64,000 nucleotides of DNA from Kutzneria viridogrisea (GTDB lineage Bacteria; Actinomycetota; Actinomycetes; Mycobacteriales; Pseudonocardiaceae), in contig JACJID010000003.1 in assembly GCA_014138725.1 (NCBI GenBank), positions 1,054,001 through 1,118,000 on the forward strand, in the 5' to 3' direction. Each line of letters starts with the position of its first letter. Position 1 is the first letter of the stretch. The notes below the pieces were generated by a model. The model did not search any database, had not been told where the DNA came from, and saw nothing but the letters and a program-made list of their open reading frames with translations. Positions 18,649 to 28,491 of this stretch are shown in pieces. The translations under genes were made by a program, and so were the position numbers.

Positions 18649-21210
18649 TCACCTGGCGAGCACGACCACCGAGCGGGCGGGCACCCGCACCCGGTCGGCC
18701 CCGAACACCAACCCGGAGCCGTCCTGGTCCTCGTGCGGACGCCACCGGGCACCGCCGGGAACGGCCACCGACTGCGGCTGGGGGCGCGGGTTGAGCACGA
18801 CCAGCAGCCCGCTGTGCCCGGGGTCCACGTGCGGCCCCGCGGTGTCGTCCAGGTACTCGACGAGCACGCCGGGTGCCGCCCTCGGGTCGGGGAAGGACAC
18901 CTTGGCCTGCACCAGCGCGGGGTCGTCCAGGGTGAACAGCGCGGAGGACTGCCGGATCCGCAGCAGGCGCAGGGTGGCCGCCAGCGCGGCGCGCATGTCC
19001 GAAGTGGACGGTTTCAGTGCCCGATCGGCCAGCAGCGGCGCGGAGTGGGCCCACTTGTCCTTCGCCAGCGGCAGACCCGCGCCGAACGTGGAGGTGGCCA
19101 GGGTCGGGTCGTACCGGTTGAACCAGTCACCGGAGTCGTAGCTGTTGGGGTCGAAGGACTTCGAGCGCAGGAACTCGGTACCCGCGAGCACGAACGGCTG
19201 GCCCTGGCCCAGCAGCACCGGGGCCAGCGCGAGCTGCTGCATGCGCACCCGGTCGGCCATGGAGGTGGCGCGAGGCAGCTTGTAGGTCAACGCGTCGTAC
19301 AGGGTCTCGTTGTCGTGCGCGTCCACATAGTTGACGGCCTCCTGAGGGATAGCCGCATAGCCCGCGGGCACCCCGTTGTAGCCGATCTCGTGCCCGGACA
19401 CGGTGGCGCCGCGAGTGGACCGGAAGCGGTAGGCACCGAGGTTGCCCGCCATGCCGAGCCGGACCAGGTCCCCGTAGTCGGCCAGCCGCGCGCCCCGCCC
19501 CTCGTTGACCGGGTCCCCGTTGAGGTCACCGGCCAGCCCCGAGCCGAGCCCCTGCACCCTCGGGTCGGCGTCGGTCGGGCGGCCACCACGCACGGCGTCG
19601 CGGATCCGGTCGTTGAACGTGCCGATGCCCGTACCGGCCAGGTTCGCCTGGGTGGCCTGGACGAACCGCGCTCCCCCCGCCACCTCGCCGGAGTCCCAGC
19701 CCTCCCCGTAGATCCGGATCGCCCGGCCGTCCACCCCGTCGCGCTGCGGGGTGAGCGCGTCCAGCGCCGCCCGCACGGCAAGGATGTTCGCCTTGGGGTG
19801 GTGCCCCATCATGTCGAACCGGAAGCCGTCCACCTTGTACAGCCGGGCCCAGCTGACCACCGAGTCCACCACCAGCTTGCCCATCATCGCGTTCTCCGGC
19901 GCGGTGTTGGCGCAGCAGGTGGAGTCGGCCACCGACCCGTTGGGCAGCAGCCGCTGGTAGTAGCCGGGCACGATGCGGTCCAGCACGGAGTGCGGCGCGT
20001 CCCCGGAGGCGGGCGTGTGGTTGTAGACCACGTCCACCACGACCTTGTCCCCGTTGGCGTGCAGGGCCTGCACCATCTGCCGGTACTGCTCGGACCGGCC
20101 CCAGCCGGAGCGGGCACCGGCCGTGGCGTAGGACCCCTCCGGCACGGTGTAGTGCCACGGGTCGTAGCCCCAGTTGTACGCGTCGCTGGCGACGACCCAC
20201 CCGACGCATTCCTGCTGTGCGGGCGAGTTCGACGGCAGCTCGGTCAGGCGGCAGTGCGGCACCTGCTGGTTGGCCGGGTCCTCGGGCACGCTGGACAGGT
20301 CGAAGGTCGGTTGCAGGTGCACGGTGTCCATACCCGCCTGCGCCAGCTCGCGCAGGTGCCGCATGCCCGCCGAGTCACGGTGCGTGAACGCCAGGTACGT
20401 GCCCTGGTCGGCCTGCGGCACGGTCGGGTCGCTGACCGAGAAGTCCCGCAGGTGTAGCTCGGTGATGGCGTGCCGGGTCGGGTTGTCGCCGAGCCCGTGG
20501 GCGATCTCCTCGCGCCAGCCCTCGGGCATGGTCCTGGGCTGGTCCAGGTCGGCGATCTGCGAGTACGTCGAGTCCATCGACAGCGCCACCGAGTACGGGT
20601 CGGTGACGGTGGTCGTGCGGCGCCAGTCGGTGACCTCGTACAGGTAGTAGCGGTCCCGCCAGGAGTCCGGGCCGGTGATCGACCACGAGCCGGAGGCGTT
20701 GTCGCGGCGCATCTCGCGGGGCCGGTCCTCACCGATCAGCTTGAGCCGCACCGAGTTCGCGGTCGGCGCCCACACCCGCAGCGTCACCCCGTGCGGCCCG
20801 AACACCGGCCCGTACGCCAGCTTCGTGGCCGCCGCCGCGTACCGGTCGTCGAGCACCCCGGCGGTCTGCACGCCCGCACCGGCCACCACCACGCCGCCCG
20901 CGAGCTGCTGGACGGCCAACTGCCCGCGCAGCGCCTGGTCCACCGAGCCGGTGGGCACGCGGAAGGTCGGCTCCCCTCTGAGGTTGGGGAACTTGTGCGC
21001 CAGCTCGGGTGGCAGCCCCGCCGGGTCGGGGGTCAGCGGCAGGTCGCCTGCCGAGGTGCGCAGGCGGTATGAGCCAACGGCCGCGGTCGGTGCGTGCCAC
21101 ACCAACCGGTCCTGGGAGACCCACACCGCCTGCGCCGGGGTGGTCGGCGCCGGGGACGGTACGGCGACGACCATGCTCAGCAGCAGGACCGCTGCGATGA
21201 GTGCCCTCAT
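18649..21210 (-). CDS. pulA: Secreted pullulanase-type alpha-1,6-glucosidase
   Basis: An 853-residue exported GH13 debranching enzyme that hydrolyses alpha-1,6 links in pullulan or starch dextrins. It has a signal peptide (residues 1-28), a pullulanase N-terminal domain, a CBM48-like domain near residue 135 ([14 protein letters not shown]) and the catalytic barrel. Catalytic sites: [18 protein letters not shown] (nucleophile Asp), IYGEGWD (acid/base Glu) and [11 protein letters not shown]. It is shorter than multi-module pullulanases but has the complete core. Convergent or operonic partners are not evident. Confidence 0.93.
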   Translation of the reverse strand: MRALIAAVLLLSMVVAVPSPAPTTPAQAVWVSQDRLVWHAPTAAVGSYRLRTSAGDLPLTPDPAGLPPELAHKFPNLRGEPTFRVPTGSVDQALRGQLAVQQLAGGVVVAGAGVQTAGVLDDRYAAAATKLAYGPVFGPHGVTLRVWAPTANSVRLKLIGEDRPREMRRDNASGSWSITGPDSWRDRYYLYEVTDWRRTTTVTDPYSVALSMDSTYSQIADLDQPRTMPEGWREEIAHGLGDNPTRHAITELHLRDFSVSDPTVPQADQGTYLAFTHRDSAGMRHLRELAQAGMDTVHLQPTFDLSSVPEDPANQQVPHCRLTELPSNSPAQQECVGWVVASDAYNWGYDPWHYTVPEGSYATAGARSGWGRSEQYRQMVQALHANGDKVVVDVVYNHTPASGDAPHSVLDRIVPGYYQRLLPNGSVADSTCCANTAPENAMMGKLVVDSVVSWARLYKVDGFRFDMMGHHPKANILAVRAALDALTPQRDGVDGRAIRIYGEGWDSGEVAGGARFVQATQANLAGTGIGTFNDRIRDAVRGGRPTDADPRVQGLGSGLAGDLNGDPVNEGRGARLADYGDLVRLGMAGNLGAYRFRSTRGATVSGHEIGYNGVPAGYAAIPQEAVNYVDAHDNETLYDALTYKLPRATSMADRVRMQQLALAPVLLGQGQPFVLAGTEFLRSKSFDPNSYDSGDWFNRYDPTLATSTFGAGLPLAKDKWAHSAPLLADRALKPSTSDMRAALAATLRLLRIRQSSALFTLDDPALVQAKVSFPDPRAAPGVLVEYLDDTAGPHVDPGHSGLLVVLNPRPQPQSVAVPGGARWRPHEDQDGSGLVFGADRVRVPARSVVVLAR

Positions 21211-21258
21211 TCAGGCAAGCAACCACACCGAACGTGATCGTTCAACAGCACGGGGGTG

Positions 21259-22770
21259 TCACGGCCGCAGGGTGGTGGCCCACAGCGAGCGGCCCGCCGC
21301 CGTGCGCAGGGTGACGGTCAGCGCCCCGGAGTGGCCGTCCACCTCGACCTCGCCGAAGTGCTGGAAGTCGTCCAGCGGGGAGCTGTTGGCGGCGGGCGGG
21401 GCGTGCACGAACACCGCCTCGGGCCCGAAGGTCGGGTCCAGCACGTTGGGGCCGAAGCCGCCCGCGTGCAGCGGGCCGGACACGAACTCCCAGAACGGGT
21501 CGAAGTCGCCGACGGCGGCCCGCTCCGGGGAGTAGTGGTGCGCGGCGGTGTAGTGCACGTCGGCGGTCAGCCACACCACGTTGCGCACGTGGCGCCGGGC
21601 GAGCTGGCGGAACACCCAGGCCAGTTCGGCCTCACGCCCGGTCGGCGCGCCCGGCTTGCCGTTGGCCACGGCCTCCACGCCGCGGGCGTCGGCCACGACC
21701 AGGCCGATGGGCATGTCGGCGGCCACGATCTTCCAGGTGGCCCGGCTCGCGCTCAGCGCGTTGACCAGCCAGCGGGCCTGCCTGTCGCCGAGGATGCGCT
21801 CGTACGGGGCGGTGTCGGCGTCGTTGGGGTCCCGGTAGCTGCGCATGTCCAGCACGAACAGCTCCACGTGCGGGCCGTACCGGAAGTTGCGGTAGACCCG
21901 GCCGTCCACGGCGCGCTGCCGGTCCAGCGGGTGCCACTCGTGGAAGGCCTGGAAGGCCCGCGCGGACAGCACGTCCAGCCGGGTCTCGGTGTACTCCGGG
22001 TGCCCGGTCAGCACCTGGCCGGGGTTCCAGTTGTTCATCGTCTCGTGGTCGTCCCACTGCACGATCCACGGCACCTCGGCGGTGAACCGGCGCAGGTTGT
22101 CGTCCATCCGGTTGTAGGAGTGCTGGCCGCGGAACTGCTGGAGGGTCTGCGCCACCTTGGACTTCTCCTCGGTGACCAGGTTGCGCCAGCGACGGCCGTC
22201 GGGCAGCACCACCGTCTCCTGCAACGGCCCGTCGGAGTAGACGGTGTCCCCGCTGTGCACGAAGAAGTCGGGGCGGCGGTCGGCCATCGCGGAGAACACC
22301 CGCATGCCGCCGACGTCGGGGTTGATGCCCCAGCCCTGCCCCGCCACGTCCCCGGACCACAGGAAGCGCACGTCGCGGCGGTCCAGCGGGGCGGTGCGGA
22401 AACTGCCGGTCACCGGCTCGCTGCGCAGGCGGCCGTCCAGGTCCTCCGCCGTGACCCGGTAGTGCAGCTCGCGGCCCGCGGGCAGGCCGGTCAGCCGCAG
22501 GCGGCCCGTGCCGTCGCTGTCCGGGGTCAGCACCGGGCCGCGGACCAGGCGGGAGTGCCGGAAGGACGGGTCGCCCGCGACCTCGACGAGCATGCGCGAG
22601 GGCGTGTCCGCCCTGGTCCACACCAGCGCGCCGTCCGAGGTGACATCCCCGGACTGCACGCCGTGGGTGAGCCGGGGGCGGCCGCTGGGCACGAACCCGG
22701 CCGCGGTGCTGAACAGACCCGCCGTGGCGGCACCGATGCGGAGCAGCGAACGTCTGCTGAGGGAGGCCAT
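21259..22770 (-). CDS. phoD: Tat-exported PhoD-type alkaline phosphatase/phosphodiesterase
   Basis: A 503-residue metallophosphatase. The N-terminus has a twin-arginine signal (LSRRSLLRIGAATAG), so it is exported folded. The domain order is a fibronectin-like PhoD N-domain (LTHGVQSGDVTSDGALVWTR) and then the catalytic domain with HSGDTVYSDG, WDDHETMNNW and WLTADVHYTAAHHY, the metal-binding motifs of Ca/Fe-dependent PhoD. It releases phosphate from phosphoesters outside the cell. The start at 22770 fits the Tat signal; a TTG at 22800 would add 10 residues. Neither has a strong ribosome site. Confidence 0.92.
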   Translation of the reverse strand: MASLSRRSLLRIGAATAGLFSTAAGFVPSGRPRLTHGVQSGDVTSDGALVWTRADTPSRMLVEVAGDPSFRHSRLVRGPVLTPDSDGTGRLRLTGLPAGRELHYRVTAEDLDGRLRSEPVTGSFRTAPLDRRDVRFLWSGDVAGQGWGINPDVGGMRVFSAMADRRPDFFVHSGDTVYSDGPLQETVVLPDGRRWRNLVTEEKSKVAQTLQQFRGQHSYNRMDDNLRRFTAEVPWIVQWDDHETMNNWNPGQVLTGHPEYTETRLDVLSARAFQAFHEWHPLDRQRAVDGRVYRNFRYGPHVELFVLDMRSYRDPNDADTAPYERILGDRQARWLVNALSASRATWKIVAADMPIGLVVADARGVEAVANGKPGAPTGREAELAWVFRQLARRHVRNVVWLTADVHYTAAHHYSPERAAVGDFDPFWEFVSGPLHAGGFGPNVLDPTFGPEAVFVHAPPAANSSPLDDFQHFGEVEVDGHSGALTVTLRTAAGRSLWATTLRP

Positions 22771-22833
22771 GGGAGGGTTGTAGCCCCCGTCAACGGCCAA
22801 CCGGGGAACGTGGGCTTGCCTGGCGGTGAATGC

Positions 22834-23259
22834 TCAGGCCTCGGGCGTGATCAGCTGCACCGTGGGGAAGTACGTGCGGTAACGCGGGGCGTCCCTGGTC
22901 AGCAACGGCAACCCCATCACGGCGGCGTGCGCGCCGATGAAGAAGTCGGGTAGCGGGGAGGTCTTGGTCCCGCCCCGGTTCCGGTAGTCACGGAAGCACT
23001 TACCCGCGAGGAACGCAGCTGTCCAGGGCAGGGAAGCACGGAGGAACAGGGTTGGTTCCAGCGCTTCCTCCACGTCCTCCATCCGCGTGAACCGCACCGA
23101 GACCTCGGCGTAGACAACATGGTTGATCAGCAGTGGTCCACGGTCAGCAGCCTCTTCGATCTGTTGGAAAGACCAGGCGCACCACTGCGGGTCCTTGGTC
23201 AGCAGGTCCAAGATGACGTTGGAGGCGACCAGGGTTCCAGACTGGCGTTCACTCACCAC
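22834..23259 (-). CDS. PIN-domain toxin-like protein lacking the first Asp
   Basis: A 141-residue PIN-fold protein. It starts at GTG 23259 (or 23256), overlapping the antitoxin stop by about 10 bp, the classic vapBC layout. Visible acidic residues are Glu in HVVYAEVSVRF, Asp in SPLPDFFIGAHA and Asp in LLTRDAPRY. The first catalytic Asp, normally in a VDSN or IDTN motif, is Ala here (LVASNVILDLL). The metal site is therefore incomplete, and RNase activity may be weak or absent unless nearby acids compensate. Confidence 0.8.
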   Translation of the reverse strand: MVSERQSGTLVASNVILDLLTKDPQWCAWSFQQIEEAADRGPLLINHVVYAEVSVRFTRMEDVEEALEPTLFLRASLPWTAAFLAGKCFRDYRNRGGTKTSPLPDFFIGAHAAVMGLPLLTRDAPRYRTYFPTVQLITPEA

Positions 23260-23491
23260 GAGTCAGGGCCATGATCTCTTCAGTAGTCATCGGCACATCG
23301 CCCTTGCCGAGCAGTGACTCCGCGATGCGACGCCCACGGCTGGGCTGCTTCGCGCTCTTGACGAGCCTGATCTCACCGTTCTCCGAGACGAACTCGACCT
23401 CGTCACCGGGGTGGAGGCCGTACTGCTCGCGGATCTCGATGGGCACGGTGACCTCGCCCTTGCTGGTCAGCTTCACGCGGTAGGAGTGCAT
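23249..23491 (-). CDS. AbrB/MazE-type antitoxin
   Basis: An 80-residue swapped-hairpin AbrB-type DNA-binding protein (VKLTSKGEVTVPIEIREQYG, then GDEVEFVSENGEIRLVK), with a C-terminal tail for toxin binding. It is the partner of the PIN protein that overlaps its 3' end, and it should autoregulate the pair. It lies 27 bp after the DUF4233 stop but reads in the same direction, so it may also receive read-through. Confidence 0.85.
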   Translation of the reverse strand: MHSYRVKLTSKGEVTVPIEIREQYGLHPGDEVEFVSENGEIRLVKSAKQPSRGRRIAESLLGKGDVPMTTEEIMALTRGE

Positions 23492-23517
23492 CAGGTAATA
23501 CTCCTACCGCACTCCGC

Positions 23518-23886
23518 TCAGTCCTGCTGCTGGCTGGGCAGCCTGCCCTCGGCCAGCCGCTGGGTGACGTCCTTGCGCAGCCAGAGCAGGTAGGCCCACA
23601 CCAGGGAGAACAGCACGCCGGTGATGCCAAGCGGGATGCTCAGGAAGAACCCGAGCAGGGTGAGCACCTGAAGGCCCAGCGCGAAGGGCAGGCCCCAGCT
23701 GAAGCGGAAGCAGCCGCTGGAGAGCACCATCAGCACGGCGAGCACCCCGACGGCGGCCAGCGGCCAGCCGTGCGTGCCCTCGGCCCGGGACACGACGAAC
23801 AGCGAGAGACCGACCACGATGGCCTCCAGGACCATCGTGCCGGCCATGACCCCGCGCAGGCCCTTGAACGGATCCGGGGCGGTCAT
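23518..23886 (-). CDS. DUF4233 membrane protein
   Basis: A 122-residue protein with four hydrophobic segments (about residues 13-32, 42-58, 66-84, 87-103), matching DUF4233. In Actinobacteria this family almost always follows folC, as here, with the genes overlapping by 4 bp. Its function is unknown; translational coupling to folC suggests a link to membrane or folate status only by association. Confidence 0.85.
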   Translation of the reverse strand: MTAPDPFKGLRGVMAGTMVLEAIVVGLSLFVVSRAEGTHGWPLAAVGVLAVLMVLSSGCFRFSWGLPFALGLQVLTLLGFFLSIPLGITGVLFSLVWAYLLWLRKDVTQRLAEGRLPSQQQD

Positions 23887-25250
23887 GCGGGCTCCTTGCC
23901 GAACAGCGCGCGAGCGGCTCCTGCGGTGACCACCGAGCCGGTCACCACGACACCGCCGCCGGACACCGGCTCGTCCGGATCCTCGGTCTCCTCGGCCAGC
24001 TGCACGGCGGTCTCCACGGCGTCGTCCAGCCGGGGCTCGACCACGATCCGGTCCTCGCCGAAGATCTCCCGCGCCACGGCGCCCAGCGCGTCGGCGTCCA
24101 TCGCGCGCGGGGAGCCGTTGCTGGTGAGCACCACCTCGGTGAGCACCGGCTCCAGCGCGGTCAGGATGCCCTCGGCGTCCTTGTCGGCCATCACGCCGAC
24201 CACGCCGACCAGCCTGCGGAAGGCGAACTGCCCGGCCAGCGCCTCGGCCAGCGCCCGCGCGCCGTGCGGGTTGTGCGCGGCGTCCACGAACACGCTGGGC
24301 GCGCTGCGCACCCGCTCCAGGCGGCCGGGGGTGGTCACCGTGGCGAACGCCTCGCGGACCGCGTCGATGTCGAGCTGACGCTCACCGCCAGCACCGAAGA
24401 ACGCCTCCACCGCGGCCAGCGCGAGCGCGGCGTTGGCGGCCTGGTGCGCCCCGTGCAGCGGCAGGAAGATCTCGTCGTAGGCCCCGCCGAGGCCCTGCAA
24501 CTTGAGCAGCTGCCCGCCGACGGCCACCTCGCTGTCCAGCACCCCGAACTCCAGGCCCTGCCTGGCGACCGAGGCGCCCACCTCGGCGCACCGCGCGATC
24601 AGCACCTCGGCCACCTCGGGCCGCTGCTCGGCCAGGATCGCCACGCCGCCCGCCTTGATGATGCCCGCCTTCTCGGCGGCGATGCCGGTCAGCTCGGTGC
24701 CCAGGAACTCGGTGTGGTCCAGGTCGATCGGGCAGACCACCGCGATGCGCGCGTCGATCACGTTGGTGGCGTCCCAGGTCCCGCCCAGGCCCACCTCCAC
24801 CACCGCCACGTCCACCGGGGCGTCGGCGAAGGCCGCGTAGGCCATGCCGGTGAGCACCTCGAACTTGCTCATCGGCACCTCGGACCTGGCGTCCACCATG
24901 GCCACGTACGGCTGTACGTCGCGGTAGACCTCCACGTACCGCCGCGGGTCGATCGGCGCCCCGTCCAGGCTGATCCGCTCGGTGGCCAGTTGCAGGTGCG
25001 GGCTGGTGTACCGGCCGGTGCGCAGGCCGATCCTGGTCAGCAGCGCGTCGATCATGCGGCTGGTCGAGGTCTTGCCGTTCGTGCCGGTGATGTGGATGGC
25101 CGGGTAGGCCCGCTGCGGGTCGCCCAGCAGGTCGGTCAGCGCGGCGATCCGCTCGGTGGAGGGCTCCAGCTTGGTCTCCGGCCAGCGGGTGTCCAGCTCG
25201 GCCTCGACCTCGCGCAGCTCCTGGAGCGCCCCGGGATCGGTTTGGGGCAC
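23883..25250 (-). CDS. folC: Folylpolyglutamate/dihydrofolate synthase
   Basis: A 455-residue Mur-ligase-fold enzyme. It joins glutamate to dihydropteroate and lengthens folate polyglutamate tails. The ATP loop is HITGTNGKTSTSRM (residues about 52-65); DLDHTEFLG and HNPHGARALAEAL are the family's other ligase motifs. It starts with GTG at 25250. DUF4233 overlaps its stop. Confidence 0.95.
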   Translation of the reverse strand: MPQTDPGALQELREVEAELDTRWPETKLEPSTERIAALTDLLGDPQRAYPAIHITGTNGKTSTSRMIDALLTRIGLRTGRYTSPHLQLATERISLDGAPIDPRRYVEVYRDVQPYVAMVDARSEVPMSKFEVLTGMAYAAFADAPVDVAVVEVGLGGTWDATNVIDARIAVVCPIDLDHTEFLGTELTGIAAEKAGIIKAGGVAILAEQRPEVAEVLIARCAEVGASVARQGLEFGVLDSEVAVGGQLLKLQGLGGAYDEIFLPLHGAHQAANAALALAAVEAFFGAGGERQLDIDAVREAFATVTTPGRLERVRSAPSVFVDAAHNPHGARALAEALAGQFAFRRLVGVVGVMADKDAEGILTALEPVLTEVVLTSNGSPRAMDADALGAVAREIFGEDRIVVEPRLDDAVETAVQLAEETEDPDEPVSGGGVVVTGSVVTAGAARALFGKEPA

Positions 25251-25516
25251 AGCTCACTCCCCCACACAGTTGCAGACGGTCACGACCGACGAGTCTACGT
25301 GGGGTGCCGGCGGGCGTCCGAGGGGCGGGCCACCGGCCACGGTCAGCCGTTGTCGAATTCACGCCAATCTCGGTAATAGCTGCCGACGAGATGCCGCCGC
25401 TACACTCCCCCCGCGCGCACAGGAATCAGGTGAATCAATTCCGCACGCATTCACATTGACACAATCAGGGAATCAATTAGCGAACACCACACAACCAAGG
25501 GAAGAAGGGATCTGCC

Positions 25517-26014
25517 ATGATCCCCCATCGCATGCGCAGGCTGCTGGGCGCGACCACCGCGGCACTGCTCGGCGCCGCACTGCTGGTGGCGCCCGGCACG
25601 GCGTCGGCCAGCGCCGCGACCACGGTCTCCGGCCACAAGGAGATCGCCGCCGTCCAGGGCGAGGTGATCCGGTCCGGCCCGAACTGGCAGAAGACCTACG
25701 TCTGGCCAACAGACCAGCACGCGGGCGACTGCACCCTGTACGGGGGCGCGAGCCTGGTGCTCTCCTCGGACGGAAAGGCGCAGTGGCACGCCTTCGTGTC
25801 GACCAGCCACACGTTCAGCGGGGACATCTGGCACGCCACGTTCCAACTGAAGGACCGCAACGGTTTCCCGCTCGGCGAACTGCGGTCGGACAGCCCCACC
25901 ATGTACGTCTGGTTCTGGCGCTACCGCTGGGAGGACAGCTGGGGTAACAGGGTGATGTTCAGCCCAGCCATCCTCTCCCTCGTCCACAGCGTGGCGATCT
26001 ACTCCAGTTGCTGA
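25517..26014 (+). CDS. Small secreted protein of unknown function
   Basis: A 165-residue exported protein: basic start MIPHRMRRL, hydrophobic core to residue 30 and an AxA-type cleavage region (GTASASA). The mature part has two Cys (DCTLYG and the last residue), many Trp/Tyr and a beta-rich pattern (CTLYGGASLVLSSDGKAQWH). It may belong to one of the actinobacterial secreted DUF families (DUF6294-like), but I am not certain. GAAGAAGGGA precedes the ATG. Its last 16 bp overlap the end of the convergent synthetase gene. The 266-bp spacer upstream holds its promoter, with AT-rich patches near 25430-25490. Confidence 0.75.
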   Translation: MIPHRMRRLLGATTAALLGAALLVAPGTASASAATTVSGHKEIAAVQGEVIRSGPNWQKTYVWPTDQHAGDCTLYGGASLVLSSDGKAQWHAFVSTSHTFSGDIWHATFQLKDRNGFPLGELRSDSPTMYVWFWRYRWEDSWGNRVMFSPAILSLVHSVAIYSSC

Positions 26015-28485
26015 CCGACCGGTGACACGGTGACCCCGAACTCGGTGGCCTCCTCGTAGCGCAATTCGCGCACCCTTCCCGCGGCAGCGAGGTCCTCGGC
26101 GAAACCACGCACCAGTTCCAGGGTCACCGCGTCGCCGCGCACCAGCACCCAGTCCAGCTCGGCGCGCATGGACAGCTTGGCCGCCGACTTGGCCTTGCGC
26201 ACGGCCGAGATGCTGGCCGAGGCCAGATCGACGGCGCGCTGCTCACCGCCGGACGAGCCGGTGGGCCACGGGGCCAGGTGCACCGAGCCCTCCTGCCACC
26301 AGGACCAGACCTCCTCGGTGACGAACGGCAGGTACGGGGCGAACAGCCGCAGCAGGGTGGACAGTCCGGTGCGCAGCGCCAGCCGCGCGGACCCGGCGGC
26401 CGACTCGCCGCGTTCCCCGTAGGCGCGGTCCTTGACCAGTTCGAGGTAGTCGTCGCAGAAGAACCAGAAGAACCGCTCGACGCACTCCAGTGCGGCGGTG
26501 TGCTCGAACTCGGCGAGCGAGGCCGTCGCCGCGTCCACCACCGACCCGAGCGCGGCGATCACCGCCAGGTCCAGCGGTTCGGTGACGGCGTCGCCCTCGG
26601 CGGGCTCGGGCAGTGACAGCACGAACCGGCTCGCGTTGAGCACCTTCGTGGCCAGCCGCCTGCCGATCTTCATCTGGCCCACGTCGAAGGCGGTGTCCAC
26701 GCCGGGCCGCCCGCACGCCGCCCAGTAGCGGACCGCGTCGGTGCCGTACTGGTCGAGCAGGTCCTCCGGGGTGAGCGTGTTGCCCTTGGACTTGGACATC
26801 TTCTTGCGGTCCGGGTCCAGGATCCAGCCGGAGATCACCGTGTGCGCCCAGGGCAGGGTCGCCAGCTCCTGCTGGCCGCGCAGCACCGAGTAGAACAGCC
26901 AGGTGCGGATGATCTCGTGGCTCTGCGGGCGCAGGTCCATCGGGAAGGTCAGCGCGAACAGCTCGGGGTCGTCCAGCCAGCCGGAGATGATCAGCGGGGA
27001 CAGCGAGGAGGTGGCCCAGGTGTCCATGATGTCCGGGTCACCGGTGAAACCGCCCGGCTGGTCGCGCTGCTCCTCGGTGTACCCGGCGGGCACCTGGCTC
27101 GCGGGGTCCAGGGGCAGCTCGTGCTCGGCGGGCAGGATCGGCTGCTCGTAACGGATCTCGCCCGCGGGGTCCAGCGGGTACCAGACCGGGAAGGGCACGC
27201 CGAAGAACCGCTGGCGGCTGACCAGCCAGTCGGAGTTCAGCCCGCGCACCCAGTCCTCGTAGCGCACGCGCATCCGCGCCGGGTGCCAGGTCAGCTCGGT
27301 TCCCTTGTGCAGCAAGGCATCGCGGTGCTCCATGCTGCGCACGAACCACTGCCTGCTGCTGACGATCTCCAGCGGTTTGGCGCCCTTCTCGTAGAAGTTC
27401 GCCGGGCGCCGCACCTTGCGCGGTTCGCCGATCAGGTCCCCGGACTCGCGCAGCATGTCCACGACGCGCTGCCGCGCCGTGAAGGTCGTGGCCCCGGCCA
27501 GCTCCGCGTACCGCCGCGGGTCCACGCCCTCGGGCGGCTCGGGCAGCAGCCGCCCGTCCCGGCCGATCACCGTGCGGGTCGGCAGCCTGAGCTCACGCCA
27601 CCAGCGCACGTCGGTCAGGTCGCCGAAGGTGCAGCACATCGCGATGCCCGCGCCCAGTTCGGGTTCGGCCGCCTCGTGCGCCAGTACCGGGATCTCCACG
27701 CCGAACAGCGGGGAGGTCACCGTGGTGCCGAACAGGTCCCGGTAGCGCTCGTCCTCGGGGTGCGCGATCAGCGCCACGCAGGCGGGCAGCAGTTCGGGAC
27801 GGGTCGTCTCGATCTGCACCGGCCCGAAGGAGATCCGGTGCCAGGCCCCGTCCAGCTCGCGGCTCTCCAGCTCCGCCTGCGCCACCGCGGTCTGGAAGGT
27901 CACGTCCCACAGTGAGGGTGCCTCGGACTGGTAGGCCTGCCCGGCCGCCAGCAGCCGGAGGAAACCGCGCTGCGCCGCCGCGCGGGCCTTGTCCCCGATC
28001 GTGCTGTAGGTCAGCGACCAGTCCACGGACAGGCCCATACGCCGCCACAGCGCCTCGAACGCCTGCTCGTCCTGGGCGGTCACCTGCTGGCACAGCTCGA
28101 TGAAGTTGCGCCGCGAGATCGCACCCGTGCGGCTGCCCGGCACGAACTCCGGGTCGTAGGGCAGCTTCGGGTCGCAGCGCACGTCGTGCAGGTACTGCAC
28201 CCGCCGCTCGGTGGGCAGCCCGTTGTCGTCCCAGCCCATCGGGTAGTACACGTGCTTGCCACGCATGCGCTGGAAGCGCGCCACGACGTCGGTGTGCGTG
28301 TAGCTGAACACGTGGCCCACGTGCAGCGAACCGCTCACCGTGGGCGGCGGGGTGTCGATGGAGAACACCTCGTCCCGGCGGGTGGGCCGGCGGAAGCGGT
28401 ACGTCTGGTCCGCCTGCCACCGGGCCGCCCACTTGGCGTCGAGGCCGTCTACCGACGGGCGTTCCGGAATGCCGTTACCCGTCAT
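25999..28485 (-). CDS. valS: Second valyl-tRNA synthetase, archaeal/alternative type
   Basis: An 828-residue class I synthetase that should charge tRNA-Val. It carries the HIGH-type motif PPPTVSGSLHVGHVFSYTHT and the KMSKS motif DRKKMSKSKGNTLTPEDLL, an editing domain and the anticodon-binding domain. It lacks the C-terminal coiled coil of bacterial ValRS. The signature WDDNGLPTERRVQ places it with the archaeal-type group. It starts 6 bp after the stop of the standard valS, with GGAGGGA inside that gene's end, so the two are one operon. Why both exist is unclear: inhibitor resistance or recent transfer are possible. Confidence 0.92.
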   Translation of the reverse strand: MTGNGIPERPSVDGLDAKWAARWQADQTYRFRRPTRRDEVFSIDTPPPTVSGSLHVGHVFSYTHTDVVARFQRMRGKHVYYPMGWDDNGLPTERRVQYLHDVRCDPKLPYDPEFVPGSRTGAISRRNFIELCQQVTAQDEQAFEALWRRMGLSVDWSLTYSTIGDKARAAAQRGFLRLLAAGQAYQSEAPSLWDVTFQTAVAQAELESRELDGAWHRISFGPVQIETTRPELLPACVALIAHPEDERYRDLFGTTVTSPLFGVEIPVLAHEAAEPELGAGIAMCCTFGDLTDVRWWRELRLPTRTVIGRDGRLLPEPPEGVDPRRYAELAGATTFTARQRVVDMLRESGDLIGEPRKVRRPANFYEKGAKPLEIVSSRQWFVRSMEHRDALLHKGTELTWHPARMRVRYEDWVRGLNSDWLVSRQRFFGVPFPVWYPLDPAGEIRYEQPILPAEHELPLDPASQVPAGYTEEQRDQPGGFTGDPDIMDTWATSSLSPLIISGWLDDPELFALTFPMDLRPQSHEIIRTWLFYSVLRGQQELATLPWAHTVISGWILDPDRKKMSKSKGNTLTPEDLLDQYGTDAVRYWAACGRPGVDTAFDVGQMKIGRRLATKVLNASRFVLSLPEPAEGDAVTEPLDLAVIAALGSVVDAATASLAEFEHTAALECVERFFWFFCDDYLELVKDRAYGERGESAAGSARLALRTGLSTLLRLFAPYLPFVTEEVWSWWQEGSVHLAPWPTGSSGGEQRAVDLASASISAVRKAKSAAKLSMRAELDWVLVRGDAVTLELVRGFAEDLAAAGRVRELRYEEATEFGVTVSPVGQQLE

Positions 28486-28491
28486 GTCGAC

